From contig NC_050738.1 of the NCBI RefSeq assembly GCF_014529535.1, forward strand, positions 2,294,001 to 2,358,000: a stretch of 64,000 nucleotides of DNA, read 5' to 3'. Below the pieces are notes generated by a model. That model did no database searches. It was given only the letters and a program-made list of their open reading frames with translations, and was not told the origin of the DNA. The DNA is from Bradysia coprophila. Lineage: Eukaryota; Arthropoda; Insecta; Diptera; Sciaridae. Position 1 is the stretch's first letter. Every line of letters begins with the position of its first letter. A program made the translations under genes and the position numbers. Shown here piece after piece: positions 34,895 to 47,510 of this stretch.

Positions 34895-36835
34895 TCAGCC
34901 CAAAACAATTTTCAATCCGTTGATTTCATTGTTGTGAATATCAATCAACGCTCCACAACGACCACAAGTATTCCCATCCAGCACTGACGAAATAGGTGCA
35001 GTAGAAACCGGTAGTGATGGCGCAACGGGAACAGATGGTATAGAATTCGGTAAAATTCCATTCAAACTGGGAAGACCGGATAATATTTGATCTATAACGT
35101 GAAAATGGTCAGTTGTCTACGTGAATCATTCTTCTGATCATTAAATATAATACTTAATGGTAGACCAGCGAGAAGCTTTGGAGTTGCCACGAACAAACCG
35201 CTCAGAAAATCCAAAACCGTGTTCAGTAGTTCAGTTAATCCTCCACGGCCGTCTAGTTTTAATCCGCAAGGAAGTTTAGCTGATGCTCCTGTGCCACCTT
35301 GAGCAGAAAGTTGTGGCAAGTTTATTGCAAGGCCATTAAGAAGAGGACGAAGCAAAGGTATGCTAGATACAATATTTCCTGTAATGAGACAAAAGATTTT
35401 TGTTATTACCGCTCCTAAGTAGAACTTTTTCTTATCTTCACTTTACCGTAGGGTAGACCTGTGACTGTTGAAATTGATGCCAATATAGTGTTTAGAACAG
35501 ATAGCACAGATTGAAGTAGGTTGCCCAATCCGGATGTCGATGTTAAAGCACTTGTCAAATTAGATAATAGACCTGGCAGGCCTCCAAGCGTCGGCAAAGC
35601 AGTTAAAAGGTTCCCAAGACCAGGAAGAGTTGATAACAGATCTCCAACGCTGGATAATTGACTTAGGCCAGGAATTCCACTCAGTAAGTTGTTTAGATCA
35701 GGAATTGTATTAGTGACTGGCACACAAGGAAGATTAGGTACGCCAATTGGTAGGTTAGGAATTCCAATTGGAAGATTAGGAATTCCAATTGGAAGATTAG
35801 GAATTCCAATTGGAAGATTAGGAATGTCAATGGGAAGATTAGGAACCCCAATAGGAAGATTAGGAACTCCTATTGGAAGATTAGGTATTTCGATGGGAAG
35901 ATTAGGTACTTCAATTGGAAGGTTAGGTACTCCAATTGGAAGATTAGGAACTTCGATTGGAAGATTAGGTACTTCAATTGGAAGGTTAGGTACTTCAATT
36001 GGAAGATTTGGAACGCCAATTGGAAGATTAGGAACGTCAATTGGAAGATTAGGTACTCCAATTGGAAGATTGGGAACTTCAACTGGAAGATCAGGAACTG
36101 CCAGTGGTATATCCACTGGAAGATCAGGAACAGCTAGTGGTAGATCAGGTATTGAGGCTGTAGCTGGTAGTTCTGGTACTGTAACTGGAAGATCAGGCAC
36201 TGCGACTGGTAGTTCAGGTACTGCGACTGGTAGTTCAGGTACTGCGAGTGGTAGTTCAGGCACTGCGACTGGTAGATCAGGTACTGCGACCGGAAGTTCA
36301 GGTACTGCGACCGGAAGTTCAGGTACTGCGACTGGAAGTTCAGGTACTGCGGATGGAAGTGCTAAAGGAGATCCACCATTCGTAGGCAATGCATCGGTAT
36401 TTACAGGTACAGCTGGTAATGCGGGAATGATTGATAAGCAACAACTCTGAAGAAAAAAATTATCGATTGGATCTTCCTTAAATTGTCAGATGAGCATGTT
36501 TTTTGTTTATATTTTGCGTTAATTAGTCAAACCATATTTTTTTATTAATATTATTTGTGGGATTATTGAGTTTTTGGTGATACTGGATACGAATCAGAAG
36601 CCAAAGGCATTTTTTACAACAAATTTTAAAAATTTCTCATATTATTTGAACTATTTCACTGGACAACTTTTATTCGTAAACGGTTTAAAGGATTTGTTAT
36701 TAAACTTTTACAGAAAAGAATTTGCAAAACTTCATCCCCACAATTTCAATTAGAACAAAAAAATAAATAATTAAAATTATCCATTACTTCAGTTGTCAGG
36801 TAGAGTATTACTGCAACCGAGAACCAGAGCTGCAT
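34895..36835 (-). CDS. Secreted protein made of heptapeptide PNLPI-type repeats
   Basis: Exons in transcription order are 36835-36788, 36446-35447, 35378-35154 and 35091-34895, giving 489 aa. Exon 1 is a compact signal peptide (MQLWFSVAVILYLTTE). Exon 2 encodes about 30 units of seven residues, first VPELPVA-type, then VPNLPIG/E/D-type, followed by a leucine- and glycine-rich part (LSGIPGLSQLSSVGDLLSTL). Exons 3 and 4 encode further hydrophobic low-complexity sequence and a C-terminal CGRC pair near NTCGRCGALIDIHNNE. Introns 2 and 3 are phase 1. I do not recognise a family. Regular Pro-x-Leu-Pro spacing with a signal peptide suggests a structural extracellular material such as silk, saliva, cuticle or eggshell; this is inference. 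The minus-strand poly(A) candidate is attaaa at about 34884-34889. Confidence 0.85.
35735..36370 (-). repeat. 21-bp coding tandem repeat
   Basis: About 30 tandem units of 21 bp (plus-strand form attggaagattaggaattcc) encode the heptapeptides of the gene above. There are two sub-arrays: the 35735-36085 side (Asn/Ile units) and the 36090-36370 side (Glu/Val units). The opposite strand also stays open, as a period effect. Confidence 0.9.
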
Positions 36836-38040
36836 TTTATTACTTTCAAATGTACAACTTTATTGGAAATTAAAATGAGAAATGAATAATTTTTTTGGCG
36901 AAACTTAATTTTTATTGCAAAAAAGGGAGACACGTAAAAGCTGATCAAATACATGACATAATTATAAATTCAAAAGAAAAAATTATTTAAATTGATCACT
37001 TTTGTTTGGTTAAGTGAACTCTGAAAATTGTATCATTTTCGCAATGGGTACGGGCGAAATTAGAACATTTAGCGATAACTTGCCAACCATGACATAACAA
37101 CACCATCCTACTTAAGTCTCTTTTTCTTTAGAAGATACTCATAAAAGGCAATAAATTAATGGGGTCCTCTCACCACATCACAGTGATGAAAAGGCATCGA
37201 AATTCCTACTTTGATAAATCTATTTCCCTTCTCACCTCCTGGCTGACTTCAGTGTAAAATTTGTTGAGGCGAGGCGAGGCCGAGGTCAATAACCACTCGA
37301 AAACGAGACTTATTATTTTTATCCCGAGGTTTGTAATGGATTTCACATGCTGAGAGCGCATTGGAAAATTGAATACACTCTCTCCCGATTTGAACGTCAT
37401 GTTGACATGACACACTTACTTGACCAGTGACTTGTAAGATACTATTATCACATCAAACGTATGTGCGAATTTCGCAACCTCAACGATTTTTTAAGAGTAA
37501 AATATGAATATTAATTCCTGCTTTTTCGTATGAAGGCTACGTGTGGATTTTAATTTTTGTGGGCACGTGTCTCATTTACAACTTAAAAATTATCATGAAA
37601 ATGTACCACCAGATCATTTATGAATAAATATGAGGACTAATTACGTATTTTATGATGGATTGATTTGTCAATTTGAGATTCAGCAATAGGTGCTACGTTT
37701 TTGTCTGAAATGTAAATGTTTATCAGTCACTTATAATAATTTGCAATGTTACGGTAGATAACAGTACTTTGGCTTCATGTATTTAGGGAATTGTGTCTGA
37801 ACATTTGAAGGATTATATTTTTTTGCTTATTTTTAAACTGTAAACCTTTGACCGTCACTGTCATAGATACAGAATTTTCATTGTTACTTTAAAGAACTTT
37901 GTGGTATTTCAAAAGATTTAAAAAAAGGTGTACCACAAACGAGATCATGTCCGGAGCGATAGCGGAGGACTTGACGCAGTCTAACTTCCAAAAAAAGAAC
38001 GAAGAAATTTTTTTGGGACGCGGCAACTATATATAGGCGA
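36836..38040. other. Intergenic, nothing recognised
   Basis: AT-rich sequence upstream of the heptapeptide-repeat gene. It is expected to contain that gene's promoter, but no clear motif is picked out. No other gene is seen. Confidence 0.4.
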
Positions 38041-38640
38041 GAATTTAAGTTTCTTTCCTTTGGCCTGTATCACCACAAATCCTATTCTATCTTATTCGCG
38101 CTTCAAATACGAGCAAAACGAGCTATCACTCGACTATGTAACTTTAAAATTGCCGGAGATACATCGTTTTGAAGTTGGTCATTTTGATAGAAAATGCACC
38201 AAATTAACGTTTTCCAAACAATCAAAATCTTTCAACTTACTCTGTATGTTTCTATCTATCTGTCTATCTGTCTATCCATCGACGGTCGATCTCGGAAACT
38301 AGTCAGCCAATCTCCATGAAATTTTGCAGGAACCTCAGGGTGGGCATAAAAATGAAAATGTGATACGCCATTACCCCAGGAAAAACCAGAATTTTGTTTT
38401 ATTGGCCTCGAAGTGGTTTCTGAGTGTGGTTTTCGAGGTTCGGAAACGCGTTTTCGGCTGTAGTTTAGCTGTATTGAAACCTACAGAGGCGTGCGACCCA
38501 TCAAATGAAAGGTATTCGTAACACGATTCGAACAAAAAAATAATTAAAAAAATCGGGGCTGATTCGTTTGAGCTAGAGTGATTAGAGTGACCAAATTTTG
38601 AGCTACTCGAGCGTAGGATGAAAGGACTAATATTTTTGCG
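38041..38640. repeat. Probable dispersed repeat related to family 1
   Basis: It contains caaatgaaaggtattcgtaa near 38503 and a ctatctatctgtctatctgt microsatellite near 38251. It shares the layout of family-1 repeats: a tetranucleotide run, then a segment with caaatgaaaggtatt and a run of A. No coding capacity. Confidence 0.5.
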
Positions 38641-38646
38641 ATTATG

Positions 38647-38930
38647 AGAGATAGAGAGTTACTTTCTTCGGCAAAGTCTCAGAGTTTTACGAGTAGAACA
38701 GAGGGGCATATGTGAAAAATGTCGAAAGTTGGAAATGGGTGGGTCAATTATGTTTTTAGAGGTATTTCTTGAATGGTGGCAGATAGAGAGTTACTTTCTT
38801 CGGCAAAGTCTCAGAGTTTTACGAGTAGAAAAGAAGGGCATTTGCGAAAAATGTCGAAAGTTGGAAATGGGTGGGTCAATTGGGGTTTTGGAGATATTTC
38901 TTGAATGGTGGCAGATAGAGAATTACTTTC
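38647..38930 (+). repeat. Tandem repeat of about 133 bp
   Basis: Just over two units begin with gatagagagttactttcttc near 38647, 38780 and 38914 and share gaaagttggaaatgggtggg. The third unit runs directly into the 18-bp minisatellite that follows. Confidence 0.8.
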
Positions 38931-38931
38931 T

Positions 38932-39180
38932 TCGTCAAATTTTCGAATTTCGTCAAATTTTCGATTTTCGTTAAATTTTGTCAAATTTTCGAATTTCGTC
39001 AAATTTTTTCATTTTCGTCGAATTTTCGAATTTCGTCAAATTTTCGATTTTCGTCAAATTTTCGATTTTCGTCAAATTGTCGATTTTCGTCAAATTATCG
39101 AATTTCGTCAAATTTTCAAATTTCGTCAAATTTTCAAATTTCGTCAAATTTTCGAATTTCGTCAAATTTTTGAATTTCTG
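38932..39180 (+). repeat. 18-bp minisatellite
   Basis: About 14 units of cgtcaaattttcgaattt with point changes. The open frames on both strands are artefacts of the period (18 bp equals six codons). Confidence 0.9.
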
Positions 39181-39230
39181 TTATAAACTGTTATAAAAAG
39201 CAGTGTTCTAAAACTTCTAAAACGACTGAT

Positions 39231-39749
39231 ATCCCAACAAAAATCTCTTCGAGAAAAGTTTGACGCAGTCTTTGAAATACAATTTCTAAAATGAATGATA
39301 TCGCTAGAGTTGACGCTTTCAGCTTCGTTACGCAAAAATTAAATTTTACACCCAATTAGTTCAAACAAGCTGGCTTAGGTTTTCTCATCATCTGCCAAAT
39401 AATTTTTACAAAAAAAAATTTTGACTGGAAACAACCAAAATTTTACCAAAAAAATCTGCGTCGCAAAGTGGCAGATGTTCAGGAACAGACCAGCAAGAAA
39501 ATTTATCTGCCACATGCGACGCAGATTTTTTTGGTAAAATTTTGGTTGTTTCCAGTCAAAATTTTTTTTTGTAAAAATTATTTGGCAGATGATGAGAAAA
39601 CCTAAGCCAGCTTGTTTGAACTAATTGGGTGTAAAATTTAATTTTTGCGTAACGAAGCTGAAAGCGTCAACTCTAGCGATATCATTCATTTTAGAAATTG
39701 TATTTCAAAGACTGCGTCAAACTTTTCTCGAAGAGATTTTTGTTGGGAT
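39231..39749. repeat. Perfect inverted repeat, two 234-bp arms
   Basis: 39231-39464 and 39516-39749 are exact reverse complements as read by eye. The outer ends are atcccaacaaaaatctcttc and gaagagatttttgttgggat. Inside the 51-bp spacer, gtggcagat and atctgccac pair as well, leaving a loop of about 28 bp. No coding frame is visible. No target duplication is obvious. Confidence 0.92.
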
Positions 39750-41447
39750 CATGTGTTCGGTAGTAGGAGATTTCCTAAACAGTCCATGAAGTAAAAGAAT
39801 CAACATATCGACAAAAAGATAGAATCAAAAGAAGTAGCAGATTCGCTAATTATATTGGTGACGGTCGTTGGAAAAAATGTCAACCTGCGATTAACCCCCA
39901 ACTATAGAAAAGCAATTAAACCCAGAGTGAATCTCTGCAAAACAAGACGATGGGAATGCGATAGAGAAATTGAAACTGAAAACTCAGCAACACAAAAACA
40001 TTTAACTGGTTTTAGCAAAGATCCAAACCAACAGTCTTTGAAATAATAAATCTTTCATAAGTTTTTCCATTAGATGTCGCCTGTTTTATATCAATTTTTA
40101 GTTGGAAATTACATTCGTTATTTTGAAAATTTCAAAACAGAATGACTAAGTTGAATAAAGCATAAGTTTTAACAGACTTAGCAGACAGTTTCGAGGTAGT
40201 TTACAATTTTCTTTCAAACTGAACTAAGGATTAAATCGAAATAAATGGAGAAAATAAATAAATAAAACTATAAAATGCAGCTGAAGGAGCCAAATGAAAT
40301 TCTATAATGGATTATTGAATTATCTGCATCCGTTGGAAGAATATTGCGAACTCAATTTACATTGTTTGCAAATATACAATTTAATCTCATTCAGACATTG
40401 CGATGCTATCTCCATTTTGGTTTAATTATTTTACATTGACTGTATACATTTAAATAATGATGAGTATTCCTTCTTTTTACCTCAGTGGTGTCTTTTAAAT
40501 AATAAAATAATCAACACTATTATTGTGAGTGCCACCAACAAAGTCTAAATTTGTTTGAAAATTGTAAACGTGAGTGCACGAATGATCGCAACAAATATAA
40601 AAATTAAAAGTTTTAGTAGAAAAGGAAGACTTGGGGGATTATTTACGATATTTGCACAGCATCATCTTGATTATCATCAATAGTCATCACAGTAGAAACC
40701 AATTTTAACTCAACCATTTTATGATGGCCTTAACCGACTCCTCTTCAAAAACTCAAAACAAAATCCGAGTATGAAATGATTGAGTGTCAGCGGTCAGTTG
40801 CGAATACGTTTCTCGGCTAATTTTATGTTTAAGAAACAATCCAAAGAATTTTAATTGTTTCATTGTTTTATACGATTATAAACCAGGTTGGCTGTATTTT
40901 ATGTAGAAGAACGGAAACATCGATTTACATAGTTTGAGCATTTCGTTAAAATGTAAGTGGTTAGGGTATCAGAGAATCATTTTTATACTTCAGATAATTA
41001 AAGAAAAAAATATATTTTAGAAATGTTAAATGACATCCGTTGAGTTAATTCATATTATTTTTACATGCTTGCGGATCGAAAAAGTGTTTTTAGCAACGAG
41101 AGTAAAGTTCTTAATTACTAGGAATAAGTCATTTTCTTTGGCTACAAGAAGAACTTACTCTTCAGTTAATAAACATTGATTCTAGCAGGCAGCAATTAAG
41201 TCCAATAAAAAATCCTATGATTGTACCTTGGATCGTAATATTGCCTGTCTACGAGCGACTATATTATCTTCTGTTATCAATAGTTATAAAATTCCATAAA
41301 ATTTTAGATATTTTTAAGAATTAAAGACGTCAACACGTTTTCTGCTTGTTACTTATGATCATAAGTCATAAGTTATCGTAAGTGTCTGTATCATAAGTGT
41401 CTGTCAGACAGACTATGTAATCCCAGTAAATTTTATTTTACTGCTAT
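39750..41447. other. Intergenic, nothing recognised
   Basis: AT-rich sequence with no gene or recognisable element; short frames such as 39855-40046 have no support. Confidence 0.4.
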
Positions 41448-41540
41448 GTCATCTGCTAGCTACAACGACGACAAAAATAAACGATGACTACTACCTAATG
41501 AGGTCTTATATAGCAAAATGAACAAATGAAGTAATAGTAT
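41448..41540 (+). repeat. Short dispersed repeat, family 2
   Basis: It starts gtcatctgctagctacaacg, has gaggtcttatatagcaaaat, and ends acaaatgaagtaatag. Confidence 0.75.
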
Positions 41541-41544
41541 ATTA

Positions 41545-41651
41545 CTTCCGAGGTTCCAAGTTGTGTATTTGATAAGTGGGGTGTTACAGCCCGACCCGAA
41601 GGGGAGGGCTGTATTCCCCACTTGTCAAAAAACAACTTGCAACCTCGTAAG
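41545..41651. mobile_element. Short MITE with TA target duplication
   Basis: The arms cttccgaggttccaagttgt and acaacttgcaacctcgtaag, and ataagtggggtgttacagcc with ggctgtattccccacttgt, form a hairpin. TA flanks both ends. The element has inserted directly beside a family-2 repeat copy. Confidence 0.8.
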
Positions 41652-43999
41652 TACAATGCTTTACGTGATTAGGCAATGTAAATGAAAATGAAACATGCCG
41701 TAAAAGATTTTGTATCAATCTGTTGAAAATTGTTGAAGAAACAGACTCGATAGTCTGACTCCCTGCTTCTCCCTCGAGTGCTTAAAACTTTAACATAAAA
41801 CTGACCAAATGTAACGAAACCGTCTCGGAGACGAAACGCGCTATTAATTGCGTTCTAAGTTAAATTTTTGTTTGTTTGAAAAAGCAACAACGATTCGTTA
41901 ACGGAAGTAACGTTTCCAATGCCGCCAGCTGCTAAATTCAAATATTTGGTCCTTATTATTAAAAAAAGGACTTGAAGCACCAACCAGTAAGACACGTGTC
42001 AAACATATTCCAAAATACAGTTCACATATATACCATACAGTCATTTACTAAAAAATGTCGTTCCGGTTTTGTGGTACTCTCTGAACCCTCTGAACTCAAC
42101 CGTTGTACATTTTGTTGTTTTTCAAGCCAACAAACCAGCAACTATTTTTTTGTGAATAAAATTTTTGTAAAAAAATAATATTTCACATTAGAAAGACCAT
42201 ATCCGAGTAGAACTTTCATTCGAGTGCAATACACGTTACACACTTCTTTTCCATTTTTTTATTTTTTCTTTTTTCTTTAATTTGTGCGAGGAATGTTCAC
42301 GGATTGATGATTTGGTTAGCACGCATTATGTGTGAGTTAATCGACGGAAATAAGAACTCAAAGAACTTTTCACTTGAGTGGATTTTAAATGAATATAAAG
42401 TTCGATCTTATACTCGCGTGTAATCCACGGATAGTAAGTATTGTACTGAAGAATTTACCAGCGCAACTACAGCAACAACAACAACTGAGGAGAGGAAATG
42501 GTATTAATTGAAATTATTATTTTATACACAGTGGACGACGCAGAAACATCGAACCGAATTGCTGTTAAACGTAGGTTTGTGTGAAATTTTTTTATTATTT
42601 CATTTAAATTCATGCGTCCAAAATCATCGTCAATCAATCAACATTTATTTGAGAATATTATTATATTCAAGACTAACAAACAACCAACATATGGATTGTA
42701 TTGGATATGCCATGTGTTGTGATAGGTACATTCGGAAGATGTCAAATTTGGTTCATTAGAATACGTTTTTAGACCCGTACGAAGGATATGACGTCTACCA
42801 GTTTTCGTTTATTGGACTATTGAATGGATGTATGGGACATAACGTCCTGCGTTTGTAATCCTATCAACCGAATTCATTCGATATTAAAATTCGAATGCAA
42901 TGGACTTGGTTAATTGGAAGATTCTGAAAAGGTTTTTTTTTAATTTTTTTATTATCATCCCTTGACTGACGTGTGTGGGATACGAACGGACTTTGCCTTT
43001 TACAAATGTTTCGTATCGCTAGGGAGTGCTATGAGCCTAGAAAAACTATGTTGATCAACGTTGCTTTTAGGTCCTTTTGCAATAGAAAGTAGTGCAAATG
43101 AATAGAATTAGGGAGACTGGCAATACAGGAACGCCACTGCTACAACGGTCCACAAATCAAAGAAGAAAATTGACACGTAAACAAGTAACACTTTTTCAAC
43201 TTTTGTCATATGCTCGTACGGGTCCCATGCAGCCTGCGCATCCGTAAATCATATGCATGCATATTCGTTGATTTTGAATAATTTCAAAAAATTAAACAAA
43301 ATTACAATTATAAACCACCGAAGATGCTTGTCATATTTGGCTGTTAAATATTTATGAACGTTGTACCAGCGAGAAACATTGTGATCACACCGTTCGTAGT
43401 TGTTGGTTGATTATTATAGTTATGCGGGCATGATGTTAAAGGACCAGTTAAAATCAACGTATAAGTGTGAGAATATCTTCGACCCTTTCATCGATCTTTT
43501 AACCTATTTCATAAGCGTCGTCGTCAGTTAAACTTTACATAAAAATGAAATAAATTTGAACTCGTCGTGCACCGTTGGAATATTGAAAATATTGAGAATG
43601 GTAGGATTATGTTCAGATGATTATAAATTCAACATACGCCACATCATAATAGTACAGCAATTCTAACAAGCACGTTTTAGGGAAGCGATTTTAGTGTCGA
43701 CAGGAAGTTCTGCATGTTTATCGATAGAATTAATGTTATTATTGTGTGATAATATACGCACGTGTTTATCGTTTTTTGATGCATTCTTACGTGCATGCAT
43801 TGTGCAAGCGATTGAATCGCGTGTCACTTCGATTTTTGAATGGCCAATTCAGTAAAAGTATACAAAGAAGTTGAAAAGTTTAGTAATCAATTCGAATTCA
43901 GTTAATTGATATGGCGCGGTTATTATTGTTGCTTTCGGTGCGTTTTTCTCACGGTATACAAAAACTAAACTGGAGCTCAGGTTCAAAAACGGCCTGTCA

Positions 44000-44135
44000 C
44001 CTCATCTGTTATCGACATCGACGACCAATATAATATAAGCGATGAGGTCTAGATTGATGTCATTATTTATACGTTAAAGCTAATGCAGTAAAAGATGCTA
44101 AAGAGGCACTTCAAACAAAAGAAGTAACAGATTAA
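44000..44135 (+). repeat. Short dispersed repeat, family 2
   Basis: cctcatctgttatcgacatc at the left, gatgaggtct inside, and aacaaaagaagtaacagatt at the right. Confidence 0.75.
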
Positions 44136-44851
44136 ACGACTGCGATATGCCGTCGGCTGCAAAAGGACTTAAAGTGTTAGCGACATTGAAAGAATTATCA
44201 GAAAACCGCGCCGACTGAAATAAATAAATTTTAAATAAAATGTTATCTGCCCGAACCGGTGTAAGACACCCGTCTATATAAACACATTTCCGAAGAAAAA
44301 AAAAAATTAAACAGAAATGACCACCACCATCTACCAAATAGCCACAATATAAAAAGATCAGTAAAACATCTGCCCCATTTATGGAATTTAAAACATTCAT
44401 CGGAGGAGAAAGATGCATAACACGTTACTTATACGTTTATGTTTCGATTTTGTTTTGTTTTTTATTTTTAATGATTCAGATATATTCGGAAACATATTTT
44501 TGTGAATAACATCTGTCTCGAATGGATCTGAAGACTTAGCAATTATTGCATCGAACATGGTTGAACATTTTAAAATTCCACTGCAGCGTAATACCAGTCT
44601 GTTAACAGTGTCTTGGAAATGTTAAGTGTTTTGACACATTTTTTCTTGAAGATTAAAAATTAATTGAATTAAAAAAACAAATTTCCTTTGTGCGATAAAA
44701 TGCAGGGCCTTTTTTATCAAATTAATCACGGAAACCGTAAAATTACACAAGAACTTAATGAATCCTCTGGAATGTGGTCAGCTCTTTTTAACGAGTAGAC
44801 GCAAATAAGAAACTGACTAGAAAGTTAAAAGCGTATTGCAACAAACCCATA

Positions 44852-44970
44852 TACATCTGTTACTTCATTTGTATACATTAAGGCCGAGTGTTTAATACAA
44901 AATCTATTACTTCAATATTTTTATCATACGAACACCTCTTATTATTATCGTCGTTGTCGATAGTAGATCT
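44852..44970 (-). repeat. Short dispersed repeat, family 2 (inverted)
   Basis: On the minus strand it reads atcgacaacgacgataataa near its start and caaatgaagtaacagatg at its end. Confidence 0.7.
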
Positions 44971-46163
44971 GTAAGATTACAACACCAAAAGACTGTGGCT
45001 GTATTCGTTTAACATTTTCCACATGCAGCGAAACCAAATTAAAAAATAAATCAAACAAAATCAATCTACAGATGAACAAAAAGGATTATCAAAAAATCGA
45101 TTTAACTTTCAATTAGACTCCTTTTCAAATTGGAAAAAATTCGTATTTGTACTGCCTCGGTCCACACAATAAATTACCATAAATGGAATGGTATATATAT
45201 GTGTACCATAAGTGTTTACAAATAATATCTGACAATGAACGGATTGACACCTGAATGATTGTAACGTGTTAACAAAATAATGGGCACTCATTCAGAAAAA
45301 AGGGATAAAAACGAAATGAAAAGAATGAATCAGCAAATAAATCCGTTCCTAATTTTCATATTCAAATTGAATGGTTCTCAATTTTGTACTTTCAATGGGA
45401 CTGGACATATTTTATAAATGCTATGTGATGAGGTGTAGTGGAGATTTACTTATTATACTTTCGAATAAGATCTTTTTCTTGTTAGACGTCAATAATACAC
45501 GTATTTAGTTAACCCTTATCAATTATATTTATTATTTATGAAGGAGAAAATTAAATTTTTAACCGAAAATATACGAAATAAGAATGAATCACAAAACGAA
45601 ATGGAATGAAAGAATTGTTCTGATGACACTGTACGTTAACCCCCCCGGGTTATTGTTTGCTTTGAAATGAATTTTTGAATAAAAATAGAAGCAAATTAGA
45701 TTCGGTATTATTGTTCGAATGAAGATGAGTTATTTTTGGTTATTTATTTGTTTGTTTCATCAAAGACATGCGACCTAAGCAAATACCAAATATTCGAGTC
45801 TTTTAGCGGAGTTTTAAAGCTACAAAGTGTTGAATGTAAATAAATTATTCGAAATTATTTCGGTTTTCAAACAATGATTCATTATTTTCCAATTAAGTAC
45901 GGCTATTTCGATGTTATTCTAAGTAAAAACTTGTTCTACCGATCCTATGTCTCAAAAAAAGCAACTTTTTATAAAATTCATTCTGTCATAATAAAATATC
46001 TGCACCGAATTTTGAAAACCTGCTACCTTTCCAGACCATAACTTTCTACAAAAAATGGAAACTAGCTGATAAAAGCCGAGAATTCCAACACAAATCCTTT
46101 AAACTTGTTATAAACGGCAGGCGTATGACTAAATCATAAACGCTAGTGTTTGGTGCATAATCT

Positions 46164-46216
46164 CAAGGCTGTAAACTTGGGGATCTGCGTGACCTCCCCA
46201 AGTATACAGCCTTGCA
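46164..46216. repeat. Small hairpin
   Basis: Arms caaggctgtaaacttgggga and tccccaagtatacagccttg surround an 11-13-bp loop. The class is unknown. Confidence 0.7.
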
Positions 46217-46217
46217 T

Positions 46218-46330
46218 AATCTATTACTTTATCTGTTTTATTCGGTTTTATTGTGTATTTGACTATAAGGCCACATCACCAATACCTCATCACTTTATTT
46301 TCGTCATCGCTGCGGATAACATATGCCTAA
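46218..46330 (-). repeat. Short dispersed repeat, family 2 (inverted)
   Basis: On the minus strand it reads atgttatccgcagcgatgac, then gtgatgaggtattgg, then gataaagtaatagatt. Confidence 0.6.
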
Positions 46331-47336
46331 CCGCTTTTAAAAGGCTATTGAGTCGATCCTCTCATTAAAATTATAATAAACGGGTAGTCGCAACTTTGAT
46401 GAGTTGTAACAAATAACCGTTGAGGAGTACGGCTTATTTATCGACTTATTACAGTATAAAATGTCCTAGACTATTAAAGTTCTAACGTTAGAAGAAACGT
46501 AGCTTTTTGCTTTAGTGGAGTTGTAATTTTAATTTTAGAGGAACCGTAACTCTCGCGAAGCTCGAGGTGTCATGTGTAGCTCCTTAGAATTGTTTCACAT
46601 GCTACGCGGTTCATTTGTTTAAAAAAAAATGGAAACAGATGAAATGACCAGGGATGCTTCTCAAATTTTTGATGCAAAAGGCTTAATGCTTCCTTCTACC
46701 AAAATGATAGAAATGCTATGCAAAGTACAAACAGTCTATCTAACAATAAATCTATACGGACTGTCGACATCATCGACGTTTTCTAACATCGGTAGGCAAA
46801 CAAACTAAAAAAATTCGAAATGGAAAATTTATTTAATTACAACGAGTTCATTTATCCCTTGTTTCATTTTATGGTTTTAACATTCATTTTAGAAGCCATC
46901 GCATGATCTATGGTCAGTGATCCATCTGTACGATACTATAAGTATAATATGGAAAATGTAATGAATATTTTATCATTGATGTGCTCTACTGAATTCGACA
47001 AACATCAAACCACCATCATATATACTTCGAGTAAAATGATTATGTATAATGACTTTGAAAAGTATAAATTCAGCATAGCGCAGTGTATTTTGTAGCATAA
47101 GCGTGCTGTATACATTGTTGCACCTATTTCTCTGACTTGAAAATTATTGTACAAATTTAAATATCATAACCCCGTAACGCACTTGCCACTGGCTGTATCG
47201 AGCTGGCACATGGCAAGCTAATACACATAAGGTTTTGAATTTAATTAATTTCTATCGCATTTCTTTTGAAGCAGAAGACATTATTGTAACGTTGTTAACT
47301 TAATGCGTACTATTAGAAATTATTATTTTGTTTGAA

Positions 47337-47510
47337 AGACGTTTTAAGAACAGAACGACTTGTCCAATTCGAAGAATACCAACTAGGGCCGGAATGGCTA
47401 CCAAAAGGCACATCGGGTGAATTGGCTGAAAAAGGCTCAGAGTCGCCTAAATAAACTCTATTGGTCTGAGCAGCATTAAAAAGCAAAAGGCGCATCAGGT
47501 ACGATACCAA
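47337..47510 (-). pseudogene. Decayed non-LTR reverse-transcriptase fragment (tentative)
   Basis: A minus-strand reading has FSANSPDVPFGSHSGPSW, which lines up with the FxxxSGVPQGSHLGPLLF motif of LINE reverse transcriptases. The rest is too decayed to extend. It is a weak but specific resemblance. Confidence 0.4.

Noticed and set aside
35689..36450. Long plus-strand frame with RLGTPIG repeats
   Set aside because: It is the complement of the 21-bp array. The minus strand has the signal peptide, splice sites and non-repetitive C-terminus.
38905..39196. FRQIF-type repeat proteins on both strands
   Set aside because: The 18-bp period keeps frames open on both strands; there is no start context, splice site or non-repetitive part.
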